Shown here: positions 1 to 7,763 of the stretch, piece after piece
Numbering within the stretch: position 1 is the first letter of the stretch
Layout: each line of letters begins with the position of its first letter
Assembly: GCF_000316115.1 (NCBI RefSeq)
Contig: NZ_JH993797.1
Location: 7,413,961-7,477,960 of the forward strand
Direction: 5' to 3'
Length of the DNA: 64,000 bases
Source: Leptolyngbya sp. PCC 7375
GTDB lineage: Bacteria; Cyanobacteriota; Cyanobacteriia; Phormidesmidales; Phormidesmidaceae
Position numbers and translations under genes: made by a program
Notes under the pieces: model-generated
The model's database searches: none
Told to the model about the DNA's origin: nothing
What the model saw: the letters and a program-made list of their open reading frames with translations, nothing else

Positions 1-145
1 TTTCTTGGTCCTCACACTGTTTCCCTTTTTGTCGTTGCTCTTGAGCTGCAGCTTTGCGAGTAAGGGCTTGAAGGAGTAATCCCTGATCTAAAAAAAGATA
101 TCCCAAACGAATTTCAATAGTCCTAAGTTCTTCAGGAGTAATCAT
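1..145 (-). CDS. Ribonuclease III-like protein, N-terminal fragment running off the left edge
   Basis: The minus strand opens with ATG at 143-145 and stays open to the window edge (48 codons). The peptide begins MITPEELRTIEIRLGYLFLD and continues with a QALTRKAAAQE segment. This matches the RNase III/mini-III N-terminus (LGYxFxDxxLLxxALTHxS). The catalytic FLGDA helix would lie outside the window, so activity cannot be judged. A second RNase III-like gene lies at 7170-7763, but the two N-termini differ clearly and are not a recent duplication. Family assignment rests on about 45 residues. Confidence 0.6.
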   Translation of the reverse strand, partial: MITPEELRTIEIRLGYLFLDQGLLLQALTRKAAAQEQRQKGKQCEDQE

Positions 146-303
146 AATGAACGTTGAGAAACCGCTTCACAAATAACCTCAAAATATTGTTCTACAAATA
201 ACCTTGAGGCTGGCCGACTTTGAACTCTTACAGAGTAGCTCATAGCACTGCCCTCACCAAAAGTTAGAGCCGCATAACAATATATTAGATCTACTTTGTC
301 AGT

Positions 304-411
304 CTATCCGCCCCCATAGGCGTACTATATTGCAAGCTCGCAGTCTATCCACCCAAATTAGGCAGATAGACTGAAAACTGTCCATATAGTACGCCCATAT
401 TGGGTGGATAG
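304..411. repeat. Nested inverted-repeat element
   Basis: Outer arms at 304-330 and 384-411 are near-complementary over about 27 bases, including the perfect pair GGCGTACTATAT / ATATAGTACGCC. Inside them, CAGTCTATC (341-349) pairs with GATAGACTG (365-373). The CTATCC(A/G)CCC motif occurs in both outer and inner arms, and AGTCTATC recurs at about 423. The transcript could fold into a long hairpin with an inner loop hairpin. It could be a MITE-like element or a structured RNA; no flanking target duplication was identified. Confidence 0.6.
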
Positions 412-870
412 ATGGATAATTTCAGTCTATCTACCAGTCAAGCACTGTAGAAGCCCACAAAAATGCGTAACAAATGATACATGTATTGCTTATGAGGCTA
501 CGTCATCTCGAATGTCTGTATCGATGGGTGAAATATCTGCCATTTTTGACAGTTAAACCAGTAAAATGAGCATTTTTGACCAAAAAGGTGAAGATTAGCT
601 AGGGCTATGCGATCGCATCTGCTCAGGTGCGATCGCCACACCGCTGCTTTAACATCAATAGCCTGAATAAAGCCATCTTTGCCATCCATATAGGTCTTGA
701 TATCGGTGGGATGTGCTTTGACTAATTGACGAATACAACCCATGGTGTATTTGCGGCGCAAATCGGCTGAGGACATCACGTTGCCCCAAGAAAAAGTACA
801 TAAATGACGGTGGAATGGGCATTTGAAAGTCCGACAGACTGCTAGGAGGGCTTTAAGATCTGATGCAAAA
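412..870. other. Intergenic stretch with two HIP1 sites and no convincing gene
   Basis: Between the nested repeat and the end of the AraC gene there is a minus-strand open frame (498-959), but it overlaps the araC coding end, has no ribosome binding site and matches no family I recognise. Two HIP1-type palindromes (GCGATCGC) occur near 609-643. This may be decayed coding sequence. Confidence 0.4.
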
Positions 871-1770
871 CTACCCTCTCGTATATTTGGCCAAGTCTTT
901 GCGCGGCGAGTAGCCGAACTTGCGGGAATACTCGCGACTGAACTGTGTGGAGCTTTCATAGCCTACTTCGAACGCAGCACTGGAAACGCTATGTGTACCA
1001 TTCATCAACAAGTGGCGGGCTTTGAGGAGCCTAAGTTCTTTCTGATATTGCAATGGCGTCGTCGCTGTAAGCGCCTTGAAATGCTCGTGAAAGGATGATG
1101 GGCTTAGCCCGGCGATACTCGCTAGCTCTGCCACGGTGAGAGATGTGGCGTAGTCTTCCTTAATGTGGGCGATCGCCTTCGCTATACGGTCAGCATGGCT
1201 CCCACGTCGCAACAACTGGCGCAGCATGCCGCCATGCTGTGCTAGGAGCAGTCGGAAATGGATTTCGCGCAGGACAAGCGGTTGCATTACCTTTGCTTCG
1301 AACGGTTTATCGATCAAATTGATGAACCGCTCCATTGCATCCATCAGGGCCTCATCGGTCTTGCCAACGTTGAATGCCCGAGCCTGCTCCTCTTCGATTT
1401 CAATGGTGCTGATCTCGTCGTACAGGCTGCGCACTATATCCATATCAATTTCCAATACAAGCGCAACGTAAGGCTTCATCTTAGTTGCCTCGGTCACGCG
1501 TGAGATGACTGGCAGTTGATGGCTGACAATCAGAGACTCGCCCGCCGTGAAACTTACTTGGCGTGCACCCACATGAGTTTCCTTTCGTCCCTGGAGAATG
1601 AGGCAGAGCAGGGGATTGTAAAGCGTCGCCTCCAGCATTGTAGGTTTGCGGCTGCGCAGAATTGAAAGTCCATCCAGACCTGTAGCATAAAACTCCAAGT
1701 TTGCCTGGGAGCAATTTGCCTGACGGTCTGCATAAGCACAAACATGGGCAATGAGATCTGGGGTCTGCAT
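871..1770 (-). CDS. AraC family transcriptional regulator
   Basis: A 299-residue AraC-type activator. The N-terminal two thirds match the AraC_N cupin-like sensor domain (LYNPLLCLILQGRK, then FTAGESLIVSHQLPV). The C-terminal 100 residues hold two helix-turn-helix motifs (LTVAELASIAGLSPSSFHEHF and VSSAAFEVGYESSTQFSREYSRKFGYSP). The start is chosen at ATG 1770 because AAAGGAGG lies 5 bases upstream; the longer frame from 1788 would bury this site. Such regulators usually stand divergent to an oxidoreductase they control. Here the likely partner is the SDR gene at 3264, but a complete insertion sequence now separates them, so the shared promoter region is broken. Confidence 0.9.
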   Translation of the reverse strand: MQTPDLIAHVCAYADRQANCSQANLEFYATGLDGLSILRSRKPTMLEATLYNPLLCLILQGRKETHVGARQVSFTAGESLIVSHQLPVISRVTEATKMKPYVALVLEIDMDIVRSLYDEISTIEIEEEQARAFNVGKTDEALMDAMERFINLIDKPFEAKVMQPLVLREIHFRLLLAQHGGMLRQLLRRGSHADRIAKAIAHIKEDYATSLTVAELASIAGLSPSSFHEHFKALTATTPLQYQKELRLLKARHLLMNGTHSVSSAAFEVGYESSTQFSREYSRKFGYSPRKDLAKYTRG

Positions 1771-1847
1771 CAAAGCCTCCTTTTCCATCTAAAGGCCACA
1801 TAGATCAAGATACTCATAGAGGTCATCAAAAAAACAATGAATCGGAG

Positions 1848-1871
1848 GATTAGGCCTGACTGCCTGACACA
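1848..1871. repeat. Left target duplication and left inverted repeat of the IS element
   Basis: GATTAGG (1848-1854) is followed by the terminal repeat CCTGACTGCCTGACACA (1855-1871). The same heptamer follows the right end at 3172-3178. Confidence 0.85.
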
Positions 1872-3171
1872 AATCCTGTAACCCAGAATCCATAAGGATC
1901 GACAAGGAAATGGGCAGAGGGCATGCAAAGCTGAAGATACCAAACCATCAGCGTGATATGCATGTCAGCCTCTACCCAACTGTATGATCAATTGTTGCCC
2001 TTCCTGCGTCAACATAGCCGTTACAAAGACCTCCGGCATCTGAAAACACTGGCTTGGATGGTCAGTGCCCTGATCTGTAGTGGCCAACTCAGCCTCCCCG
2101 CTTGGGAACCCTACGTCCCCAGTCGGGCGACTCAGGCCCAGAGCTTTGAACGTCGGTGGCATCGCTTTTTCATCAACCGATTCATTGATGTCAAGGGGTT
2201 GTATCTGCCGCTGGTGTTGTTAGCGCTCACCAACTGGCGGGCTCATCGACTCTATCTAGCATTGGATACGACCATGCTGTGGAATCGCTATTGTATGATT
2301 CACCTGTCGGTTGTGTGTTGTGGACGAGCGGTACCACTTCTATGGCGGGTATTAGAGCATGAAAGTGCCATGGTTGCGTTCGATGAATATCGACCCTTGT
2401 TACGGCGTGCCCGTTGGCCGTTGCGTCGGCATCCCAACACGATGTTGTTAGCTGACCGAGGGTTTGCCAACCATGACCTCATGAGTTGGTTGCAAGCGAG
2501 TGGTTGGCACTATTGTTTGCGCATTGCGTGTGATGTTCATCTCCACGGCCCATGCCGTCATCCCATTGAAGTACAAGCGCTGTGGCCTCCCAAAGGAGAA
2601 GCCACTCTCTATGAGAACGTGGGGCTCTGGCAAGATGGTGAGCATCGATGTAATTTAGTCTTGGCAACCGTGCGAGGGACGAAGGAATCCTGGGCGGTGA
2701 TTACGGATGAATCACCGAGTCTACAAACGTTGTGGCAATATGCCTTGCGGTTTCGGGTTGAGGAGTTGTTTTTAGATAGCAAATCAGGAGCCTTTGAACT
2801 CGAAGACTCTCGCATTCGATCCGCTCAAGCTCTAGAGCGTCTCTATTTGGTGGCCGCCATTGCCTTGTTATACGGCACCACTCAAGGCATGGCGGTGCAG
2901 TGTGAAGGCTTACGTCAACAGGTGGATACCCATTGGAGACGAGGGCTCAGCTATCTCAAAATTGGCTTACGGTGGCTCAAGGGAGTCGTTCACAAAGGTC
3001 GGACTCTTCTGAAACCAGTCCCCTTATTGCCCAAAGACCCAGACCCTTGTTTTGCGTCCAACAAGGCTGAGCAACGTTACTATGACCTGATTTGGTTTTC
3101 CCGTATTCGGTCAATACGATGTCGGACTTGAGATATTAATGGGGGCATCTGAGATGTGTCAGTCAGTCAGG
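1855..3171 (+). mobile_element. Complete IS4-like insertion sequence (1317 bp)
   Basis: The element is bounded by 17-bp inverted repeats that differ at one base (1855-1871 and 3155-3171) and flanked by the perfect direct repeat GATTAGG on both sides, the expected target-site duplication. It carries one intact transposase gene. Intact ends, an intact target duplication and an open transposase frame suggest a recent insertion. It sits between an AraC regulator and a short-chain dehydrogenase that probably formed a divergent pair before insertion. Confidence 0.9.
1962..3131 (+). CDS. IS4-like DDE transposase
   Basis: A 389-residue transposase. The DDE residues are recognisable: first D in LALDTTMLW, second D in LLADRGFAN, and the glutamate in the FRVEELFLDSKSG region, which resembles the YREK signature of IS4-group enzymes. 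The frame opens at GTG 1953, but family members begin near MSASTQLYDQ, so ATG 1962 is preferred. No frameshift or internal stop is seen, so the element may be active. The exact subgroup cannot be fixed without a search of an insertion-sequence database. Confidence 0.9.
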   Translation: MSASTQLYDQLLPFLRQHSRYKDLRHLKTLAWMVSALICSGQLSLPAWEPYVPSRATQAQSFERRWHRFFINRFIDVKGLYLPLVLLALTNWRAHRLYLALDTTMLWNRYCMIHLSVVCCGRAVPLLWRVLEHESAMVAFDEYRPLLRRARWPLRRHPNTMLLADRGFANHDLMSWLQASGWHYCLRIACDVHLHGPCRHPIEVQALWPPKGEATLYENVGLWQDGEHRCNLVLATVRGTKESWAVITDESPSLQTLWQYALRFRVEELFLDSKSGAFELEDSRIRSAQALERLYLVAAIALLYGTTQGMAVQCEGLRQQVDTHWRRGLSYLKIGLRWLKGVVHKGRTLLKPVPLLPKDPDPCFASNKAEQRYYDLIWFSRIRSIRCRT

Positions 3172-3178
3172 GATTAGG
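3155..3178. repeat. Right inverted repeat and right target duplication of the IS element
   Basis: TGTGTCAGTCAGTCAGG (3155-3171) is the reverse complement of the left repeat with one mismatch. GATTAGG (3172-3178) repeats the left flank. Confidence 0.85.
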
Positions 3179-3263
3179 CATATCTTTTGGAGGATGTGGC
3201 AAGCAGTTTGAATTGAACAGACCTAACTTTAAAACATACCCAGTCAACACAACCAACTAATAG

Positions 3264-4028
3264 ATGACCATGAGTAACAAAATTGCGCTGATCACTGGCG
3301 GTAGCCGAGGTCTTGGCCGCAGCACTGCCCTCGCCCTCGCTCAAAAAGGAGTTGATGTTGTGCTCACCTATTTGAGCCATGCTGATGAGGCTAATGCTGT
3401 TGTAGCCAAGATTGAAAACCTCGGTGGCCGTGCCGCCGCGCTCCAGCTTGATACAGGTGACACATCAACGTTTTCGTTCTTTACAGAACGCTTCGCTGAT
3501 ACGCTGCAACGTATGGGTGGACGTCAGTCGTTTGACTATCTCGTTAATAATGCTGGTATCGGTATCCATGCCTCCTTTGCAGAAACAACAGAAGATGAAT
3601 TTGACACACTGATGAATATTCACCTCAAAGGTGTCTTCTTTCTCACACAGCAGCTATTACCGCTGATCGAAGATGGTGGTCGCATTGTGAATCTCTCTTC
3701 TGGCCTCGCCCGCTTCTCGCTGCCTGGATACGCTGCCTATGGCACCATGAAGGGTGCAGTTGAGGTATTGACCCGCTATATGGCTCAGGAACTGGGGCCG
3801 CGCGGTATTGCTGTGAATACGATCGCACCGGGAGCCATCGAAACTGATTTTGGCGGAGGTGTGGTGCGTGACAATCCCGAGTTAAATCAGTTTGTGGCTG
3901 CTTCGACGGCGATGGGAAGAGCCGGGCTGCCTGATGATATTGGCGGTGCGATCGCTAGCCTATTGACCGGTGACAACCAATGGATCACCGGACAGCGCAT
4001 CGAAGTTTCTGGCGGCATGAACCTTTAA
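3264..4028 (+). CDS. Short-chain dehydrogenase/reductase (SDR)
   Basis: A 254-residue classical SDR, probably NADPH-dependent. The cofactor site TGGSRGLG is at residues 11-18, NNAG follows at about 92-95, and the catalytic tetrad is completed by serine in IVNLSSG and by YxxxK as YGTMK. The C-terminal half has the usual PG(A)IETD segment and the GQRIEVSGGMNL ending. No clear ribosome binding site precedes ATG 3264; the ATG two codons later is equally possible. The substrate cannot be deduced. The pairing with an AraC regulator (now split by the IS) and the following Tat-signal remnant resembles regulator/oxidoreductase clusters seen in other bacteria. Confidence 0.9.
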   Translation: MTMSNKIALITGGSRGLGRSTALALAQKGVDVVLTYLSHADEANAVVAKIENLGGRAAALQLDTGDTSTFSFFTERFADTLQRMGGRQSFDYLVNNAGIGIHASFAETTEDEFDTLMNIHLKGVFFLTQQLLPLIEDGGRIVNLSSGLARFSLPGYAAYGTMKGAVEVLTRYMAQELGPRGIAVNTIAPGAIETDFGGGVVRDNPELNQFVAASTAMGRAGLPDDIGGAIASLLTGDNQWITGQRIEVSGGMNL

Positions 4029-4102
4029 GCCCAGAAGCAGCGTCGCAACGTATCCTCTTCTGAATTAATCACCTAAACAATACTTACAACGGAGAATTAA
4101 TT

Positions 4103-4251
4103 ATGCCTCGTGATCAACACCGTTCTTCTGGACCTTCAGATCCAACCCGTCGCAAACTGCTCTCGACTGGTGCCATGGTGTAGCAGCAGCTACTGCCGCC
4201 GCTCTAGGCACACCTGCCGCCGCTCTAGGCACTTCTACGGGTGTAACTGCG
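4103..4251 (+). pseudogene. Remnant of a Tat-exported protein (frameshifted and truncated)
   Basis: ATG at 4103 has GGAG eight bases upstream. It encodes 26 residues with a twin-arginine motif (TRRKLLSTGAM) before a TAG at 4181. Shifting the frame by one base restores a typical Tat hydrophobic stretch (GVAAATAAALGTPAAALG) up to 4251, where the sequence changes to the DUF2262 cassette. The mature protein is missing. If the sequence left of 4252 is joined to that right of 5183, the Tat frame stays open for eleven sense codons and then stops. The original enzyme cannot be identified. Confidence 0.6.
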
Positions 4252-5183
4252 TTATGTGACTATCCGGGAATGTCGGCATGGGTCAGCCCATCGGTCAGGT
4301 TGCCCGATATCTGGATTGAGTGCCCCCAGAATAAATCACCATCGTTGTGCCAGAATTCAAATTCGCCATCCGGATAGACAGAGATAGACTGCAAAGTCAT
4401 TTTCTTCTTGAATTTCTCGGGTGAGAATTCCATTTCTTCATCGCCCAGCCAGTTGTCGTTCTTAAGTGGCAAGAGTTTTTCAACAGCGTAGTCGCTGACT
4501 CGTTTACTCCAAGCTGATTCGTCATCCCAGAGCGCGTAGGCGATATGGAGTGCGGGAATGAGTTCGTCAGCTTCTTCAACGTTCACATTTAAGTCGACGG
4601 CTTCACCATGCCATTTCACATTGCCAGAATACCAGCTTACCCGTCGATCGAACGTAAGAGTGCCAAATCGCTTGTCTTGATATATTACTGGTTTCTGGAG
4701 TTCGGCCAAATGTGTGTGCAATTCGGAATCTGCCAGATCGACTTGAATGAATTCTTCAAGCTGCCCCTGCGGGCTACCAAGTACGTTGTTCTCGGCGATG
4801 CGAGCCCTGATTCTGATTACCGTTTCTGCATCTATTGAATCTTGAAACGTCCGAAGTTCGGCATCGGTGACTCGACGGCGAAGCGTGAGGGACTCAGTTC
4901 GGACCGGATCTGAGCCAACGCGCCACGCGTCGAAGGTGAGTAGCAACGACCAAAGTTCTTGTCCACCGGATTTTCCAGCACCGACGCCACTAGAGCTGAC
5001 AACGCCGGTCAACTCGCTAACGGGGCTAGCTGCGAGTTCATTGTAGAGTTGGTCTTCTCGGCGGTTTGCGTCTGCGAAGATGTCATCCATATGTCTTTGT
5101 CATATAATGGTCGTGTTCAGCGGACGCAGATCACCTATCGAACTCAGCGAAGAAGGCTAGTACGTTCTGCTGAAACAAAGTTG
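4252..5183. mobile_element. Putative integron-type gene cassette carrying a DUF2262 gene
   Basis: The unit starts at a G|TT junction (GTTATGTGAC, 4251-4260) and ends at a G|TT junction (GTTGGGC, 5183-5189) preceded by an imperfect palindrome. The cassette start is complementary to GTCATATAAT at 5099-5108 with two G-T wobbles. This is expected when the first bases of a cassette complete its own attC on circularisation. The reading direction is unusual: the gene points away from the attC-like site. Alternatively, the attC-like site belongs to a neighbouring lost cassette. No integrase gene is in the window. Confidence 0.45.
4260..5090 (-). CDS. DUF2262 domain-containing protein
   Basis: A 276-residue soluble acidic protein. 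The C-terminal 130 residues match the DUF2262 pattern as I know it: AVEKLLPLKNDNWL, then MTLQSISVYPDGEFEFWHND, then GDLFWGHSIQISG and an ending ADIPG. The N-terminal half is a less conserved domain. The function is unknown; the family is often found near polymorphic-toxin immunity-like proteins and is frequent in Planctomycetes (recollection, not checked here). The gene lacks HIP1 sites and lies within a cassette-like unit that interrupts a Tat-protein remnant, so recent acquisition is likely. The ATG is 9 bases from the attC-like arm and the stop is right at the other boundary. Confidence 0.75.
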   Translation of the reverse strand: MDDIFADANRREDQLYNELAASPVSELTGVVSSSGVGAGKSGGQELWSLLLTFDAWRVGSDPVRTESLTLRRRVTDAELRTFQDSIDAETVIRIRARIAENNVLGSPQGQLEEFIQVDLADSELHTHLAELQKPVIYQDKRFGTLTFDRRVSWYSGNVKWHGEAVDLNVNVEEADELIPALHIAYALWDDESAWSKRVSDYAVEKLLPLKNDNWLGDEEMEFSPEKFKKKMTLQSISVYPDGEFEFWHNDGDLFWGHSIQISGNLTDGLTHADIPG

Positions 5184-5189
5184 TTGGGC
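5102..5189 (+). other. attC-like recombination site
   Basis: Imperfect palindrome of about 88 bases. The left arm (ATATAAT...GTGTTCAGCGGACG) pairs with the right arm (CGTTCTGCTGAAACAAAGTT), with a few unpaired bases on one side, as in attC hairpins. The right end is GTTGGGC, a perfect match to the GTTRRRY core. The left core ATATAAT is a poor match to RYYYAAC. Confidence 0.4.
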
Positions 5190-5326
5190 CGCGTCTCGGG
5201 ATTGACTACACAATAATTTAACCTCCTAAGTGTTGCAGAATGGGCGATCACTTCATTGATATTGTTGAGGGTAAACCACACAACTGTATGAATTCCTCCA
5301 GTAGACTCGTTACTGCCCTTGTTTAT

Positions 5327-6946
5327 TTATTGTTTGCTAAAATAGAGTCTTCGCACCCTGTCACAACAACGATATAAACCGACAACTCGGTCTTCTTGAT
5401 CTCGCACAAATTCAAACTTATTTGTATGTATACTATCTGCGTGTACATGATATACAAGAAAGAGGGCTTGCCCGACAACTCTGAGATGAGATGGTGAACA
5501 GCCTTTGTTCTTACAATATAATTTATTATTTGCTGAAGTTATTTCAAATTCAGACTCTAATTCAGTGGAATAATAAGTGCCAAGATAATCTGTCAATAGA
5601 TCTTTTGGAGTATCTAGCATTTTTTCAAGAGTATAGGCTTTAATACCATTGCCGGAATCTACTCGGACTATCATTCGAGTAAGATCTTCAGAAAACTCAA
5701 TGTCATAGTCGATCTCATTATCAATAGATTGAAAATGACTGGTGTCAATCGGAACGAGTTGAAAATACATCCATGCTAGTTTAGCCATTAATTTTTCATC
5801 TTTTATTTCTAGCTTCCATATGCTTCCAGTTGTAGGATTGTAATAGAATCCAGTTTTGAGTTGTAGCTCCACAACAGGAAAATTAATGGAGTTAATAGAA
5901 CGCGAAATAGGTTTAATAATATCTTCGATATAATCATTCTCTAAATATATATCAGCAACTTTAAAAACTAATTTAGTTGGGTCAATTGTACTTAGATTAG
6001 CCAGGCAGATAACAGAAAATTGGCAATCGGGAAATCGAATAAAATTACTTCGATAACCTGTCCAAGCACCGCCATGCGTAATTGTTTTTAAGCCGCCGTG
6101 ACTGCTAATCTGCAACCCAAATGAACCTGTTATAACTTTGCCATTATTGAGTTTACCTGGAGTAGTGACCTCTTCAATTAAATCTTGTCCATAGCCACCT
6201 AAGCTATTGTGGTAAAAGTTTCGCTCCCAAAGTATTAAATCTTCGACTGTCGTATAAAGCTGTCCGTCTCCACAAAAATCGTGAAAAGACATATCTATCT
6301 GGAAACCACCCCCGTCTTTTGGAGCATATCCATCGGCTCTATTTTCCACGATGTCCTTGAAGTTATCGTGGAAATGGGTATTTTTCATTCCTAGCGGGGC
6401 AAAAATATGTTCCTGAGCAAATACACGTAAAGATTTTCCAGAGACACATCTCACAATTTCTGCTAGTAAAATATAGCCAGAATTGCAATATAACTGCTCG
6501 GTTCCAGGGTCGAAATTCAAGCTTTGTTGTCGAGCAATTAAGGCAATAATTTCTTCGTTGGAATACTTGTTCTCAAACCTCATCCCAGCAAAGAACATTA
6601 GATTCAAATAGTCGCGCAAACCGCTGGTATGATCGATTAAATGACGAATGGTAATTGACTGACTATATTGAGGAATTTCTGGAATATATTTTTGCAATTC
6701 ATCATCTAAGTTAAGAAACTTTTGTCTAGCCAGTAAAACGATACATATCGCTGTAAATTGCTTGGCGTTAGAAGCGATATCAAAGACAGAATTAAGGGAA
6801 ATAGGAATGTTATATTCCAAGTTGGCCATACCATAGCCGCGCTGGTAAATTATCTCCCCATTCTGAATAACAGCAACAGCACATCCAGGGGAATCAGGTT
6901 TATCCCACTGGATGAATAACTCATCGACTTTGGTAATGAGCGACAT
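5327..6946 (-). CDS. Serine beta-lactamase-fold hydrolase (class C-like/PBP4*-type)
   Basis: A 539-residue beta-lactamase-family serine hydrolase. All three active-site motifs are present: SxxK as SNAK in FDIASNAKQFTA, YxN as YCN in LYCNSGY, and HxG as HGG in ITHGGAWTGYRS. The HTSGLRDY segment is also typical. Residues from about 370 onward form an extra C-terminal domain of lipocalin-like or DUF3471-like type. No signal peptide is seen, so it is probably cytosolic and more likely a peptidase or esterase than an antibiotic-resistance enzyme. Start: the frame opens with TTG at 6991, but ATG 6946 (MSLITKVDELF) fits the family. Base composition is clearly more AT-rich than that of neighbouring genes. 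Confidence 0.85.
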   Translation of the reverse strand: MSLITKVDELFIQWDKPDSPGCAVAVIQNGEIIYQRGYGMANLEYNIPISLNSVFDIASNAKQFTAICIVLLARQKFLNLDDELQKYIPEIPQYSQSITIRHLIDHTSGLRDYLNLMFFAGMRFENKYSNEEIIALIARQQSLNFDPGTEQLYCNSGYILLAEIVRCVSGKSLRVFAQEHIFAPLGMKNTHFHDNFKDIVENRADGYAPKDGGGFQIDMSFHDFCGDGQLYTTVEDLILWERNFYHNSLGGYGQDLIEEVTTPGKLNNGKVITGSFGLQISSHGGLKTITHGGAWTGYRSNFIRFPDCQFSVICLANLSTIDPTKLVFKVADIYLENDYIEDIIKPISRSINSINFPVVELQLKTGFYYNPTTGSIWKLEIKDEKLMAKLAWMYFQLVPIDTSHFQSIDNEIDYDIEFSEDLTRMIVRVDSGNGIKAYTLEKMLDTPKDLLTDYLGTYYSTELESEFEITSANNKLYCKNKGCSPSHLRVVGQALFLVYHVHADSIHTNKFEFVRDQEDRVVGLYRCCDRVRRLYFSKQ

Positions 6947-7045
6947 GATTTTTTTACTTCTGACATATTTCCATCTGCTCAGTTTAGCCAATTCTCGACA
7001 TGAACAGACAACCCTTAAACTACTGCCACAACCCGTAGCGTAAGC

Positions 7046-7169
7046 AGCCTAGCGCCAAGCTCACCGGCAATGCTGTGGAGAAGTTTTTGTGTGATAATGG
7101 AGCGCAGCGACCCACACAAAAACGGTCGGAGCAGCATGTGTCCATGTGCAGCTTTTTTATGGGGTGACG
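7046..7169 (-). other. Degenerate attC-like hairpin downstream of the RNase III-like gene
   Basis: Directly after the stop codon at 7170 the minus strand reads AAGCTGCAC(AT)GG, and about 80 bases later it reads CCGGTGAGCTTGGCGCTAGGC. The arms pair through AAGCT / AGCTT and CAC / GTG and through ATGCTG / CAGCAT. An inner perfect 10-bp repeat, TTTTTGTGTG / CACACAAAAA (7084-7093 and 7113-7122), forms the apex. The order resembles the attC-like site at 11475, but the core is GCT instead of GTT. It may be a decayed site or simply a terminator hairpin. Confidence 0.35.
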
Positions 7170-7763
7170 CTAATCGTCATCATCCCCGGGTACCCAGACA
7201 GAGCCAAGAGAACCCTCTAGACCGATCATGTCTAAATAGTCTGCTGTGGTAACGGTGGTGTCGTAATCTGGATCACCAACATAAGCTCCAATGGCATTGC
7301 GAATGAACCGATTACCCAACCATGTAGATAGCTTTAGAAAATCACGACCACGATCTATGAAAATCACACCGACAACTGCCTCGAACATCTCCGCCCAGAC
7401 TCTTGGTTCTTCTTCAGGAGGCTTTCGACTTTTTTTATTGCAAGAAGAACTGAATCTAGGCAAGCCTAAATCAATCGCAAACTCGGTCAAAGATTCTCTA
7501 GAAGCTATGTCTTGCCTCCAATCATCGAGGTCTTCTTTAGTCAAATTCTGGTTGATATTGAATAGATAATCTGCTAGCACAGCGTCGAACAAAGCATCCC
7601 CAAAAAATGCTAATCGCCTATAGACACTTTCCAGATTTTCTCGTTCAACCTTGGAGAATTCAGGATGATTGAGATCTGAAGGGTCTGTAAGAGCAATTGT
7701 AAGAAGATCGTCACGATTGAAATCATGAAGTGCAATCGCCTGTTTTGCTGGGTATGACCTCAA
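7170..7763 (-). CDS. Ribonuclease III domain protein lacking a dsRNA-binding domain
   Basis: A 197-residue single-domain RNase III-like protein. Recognisable parts are LHDFNRDDLLTIALTDPS near the N-terminus, the signature RLAFFGDALFDAVLADYLF (about residues 49-67), and WAEMFEAVVGVIFIDRG (about 128-144). Metal-binding residues are partly replaced. The signature glutamate usually found in RLEFLGDA is alanine here and the upstream glutamate is arginine, while the aspartate of GDA and the final glutamate of FEA are kept. Catalysis may therefore be weak or lost. The frame follows a stop codon directly and opens with TTG 7763; no ATG in frame precedes the conserved core, so the N-terminus could be truncated. 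An attC-like hairpin follows the stop. Confidence 0.75.
   Translation of the reverse strand: MRSYPAKQAIALHDFNRDDLLTIALTDPSDLNHPEFSKVERENLESVYRRLAFFGDALFDAVLADYLFNINQNLTKEDLDDWRQDIASRESLTEFAIDLGLPRFSSSCNKKSRKPPEEEPRVWAEMFEAVVGVIFIDRGRDFLKLSTWLGNRFIRNAIGAYVGDPDYDTTVTTADYLDMIGLEGSLGSVWVPGDDDD

Noticed and set aside
498..959. Minus-strand open frame of 153 codons
   Set aside because: It overlaps the end of the well-supported araC gene on the same strand, has no ribosome binding site and no recognisable domain.
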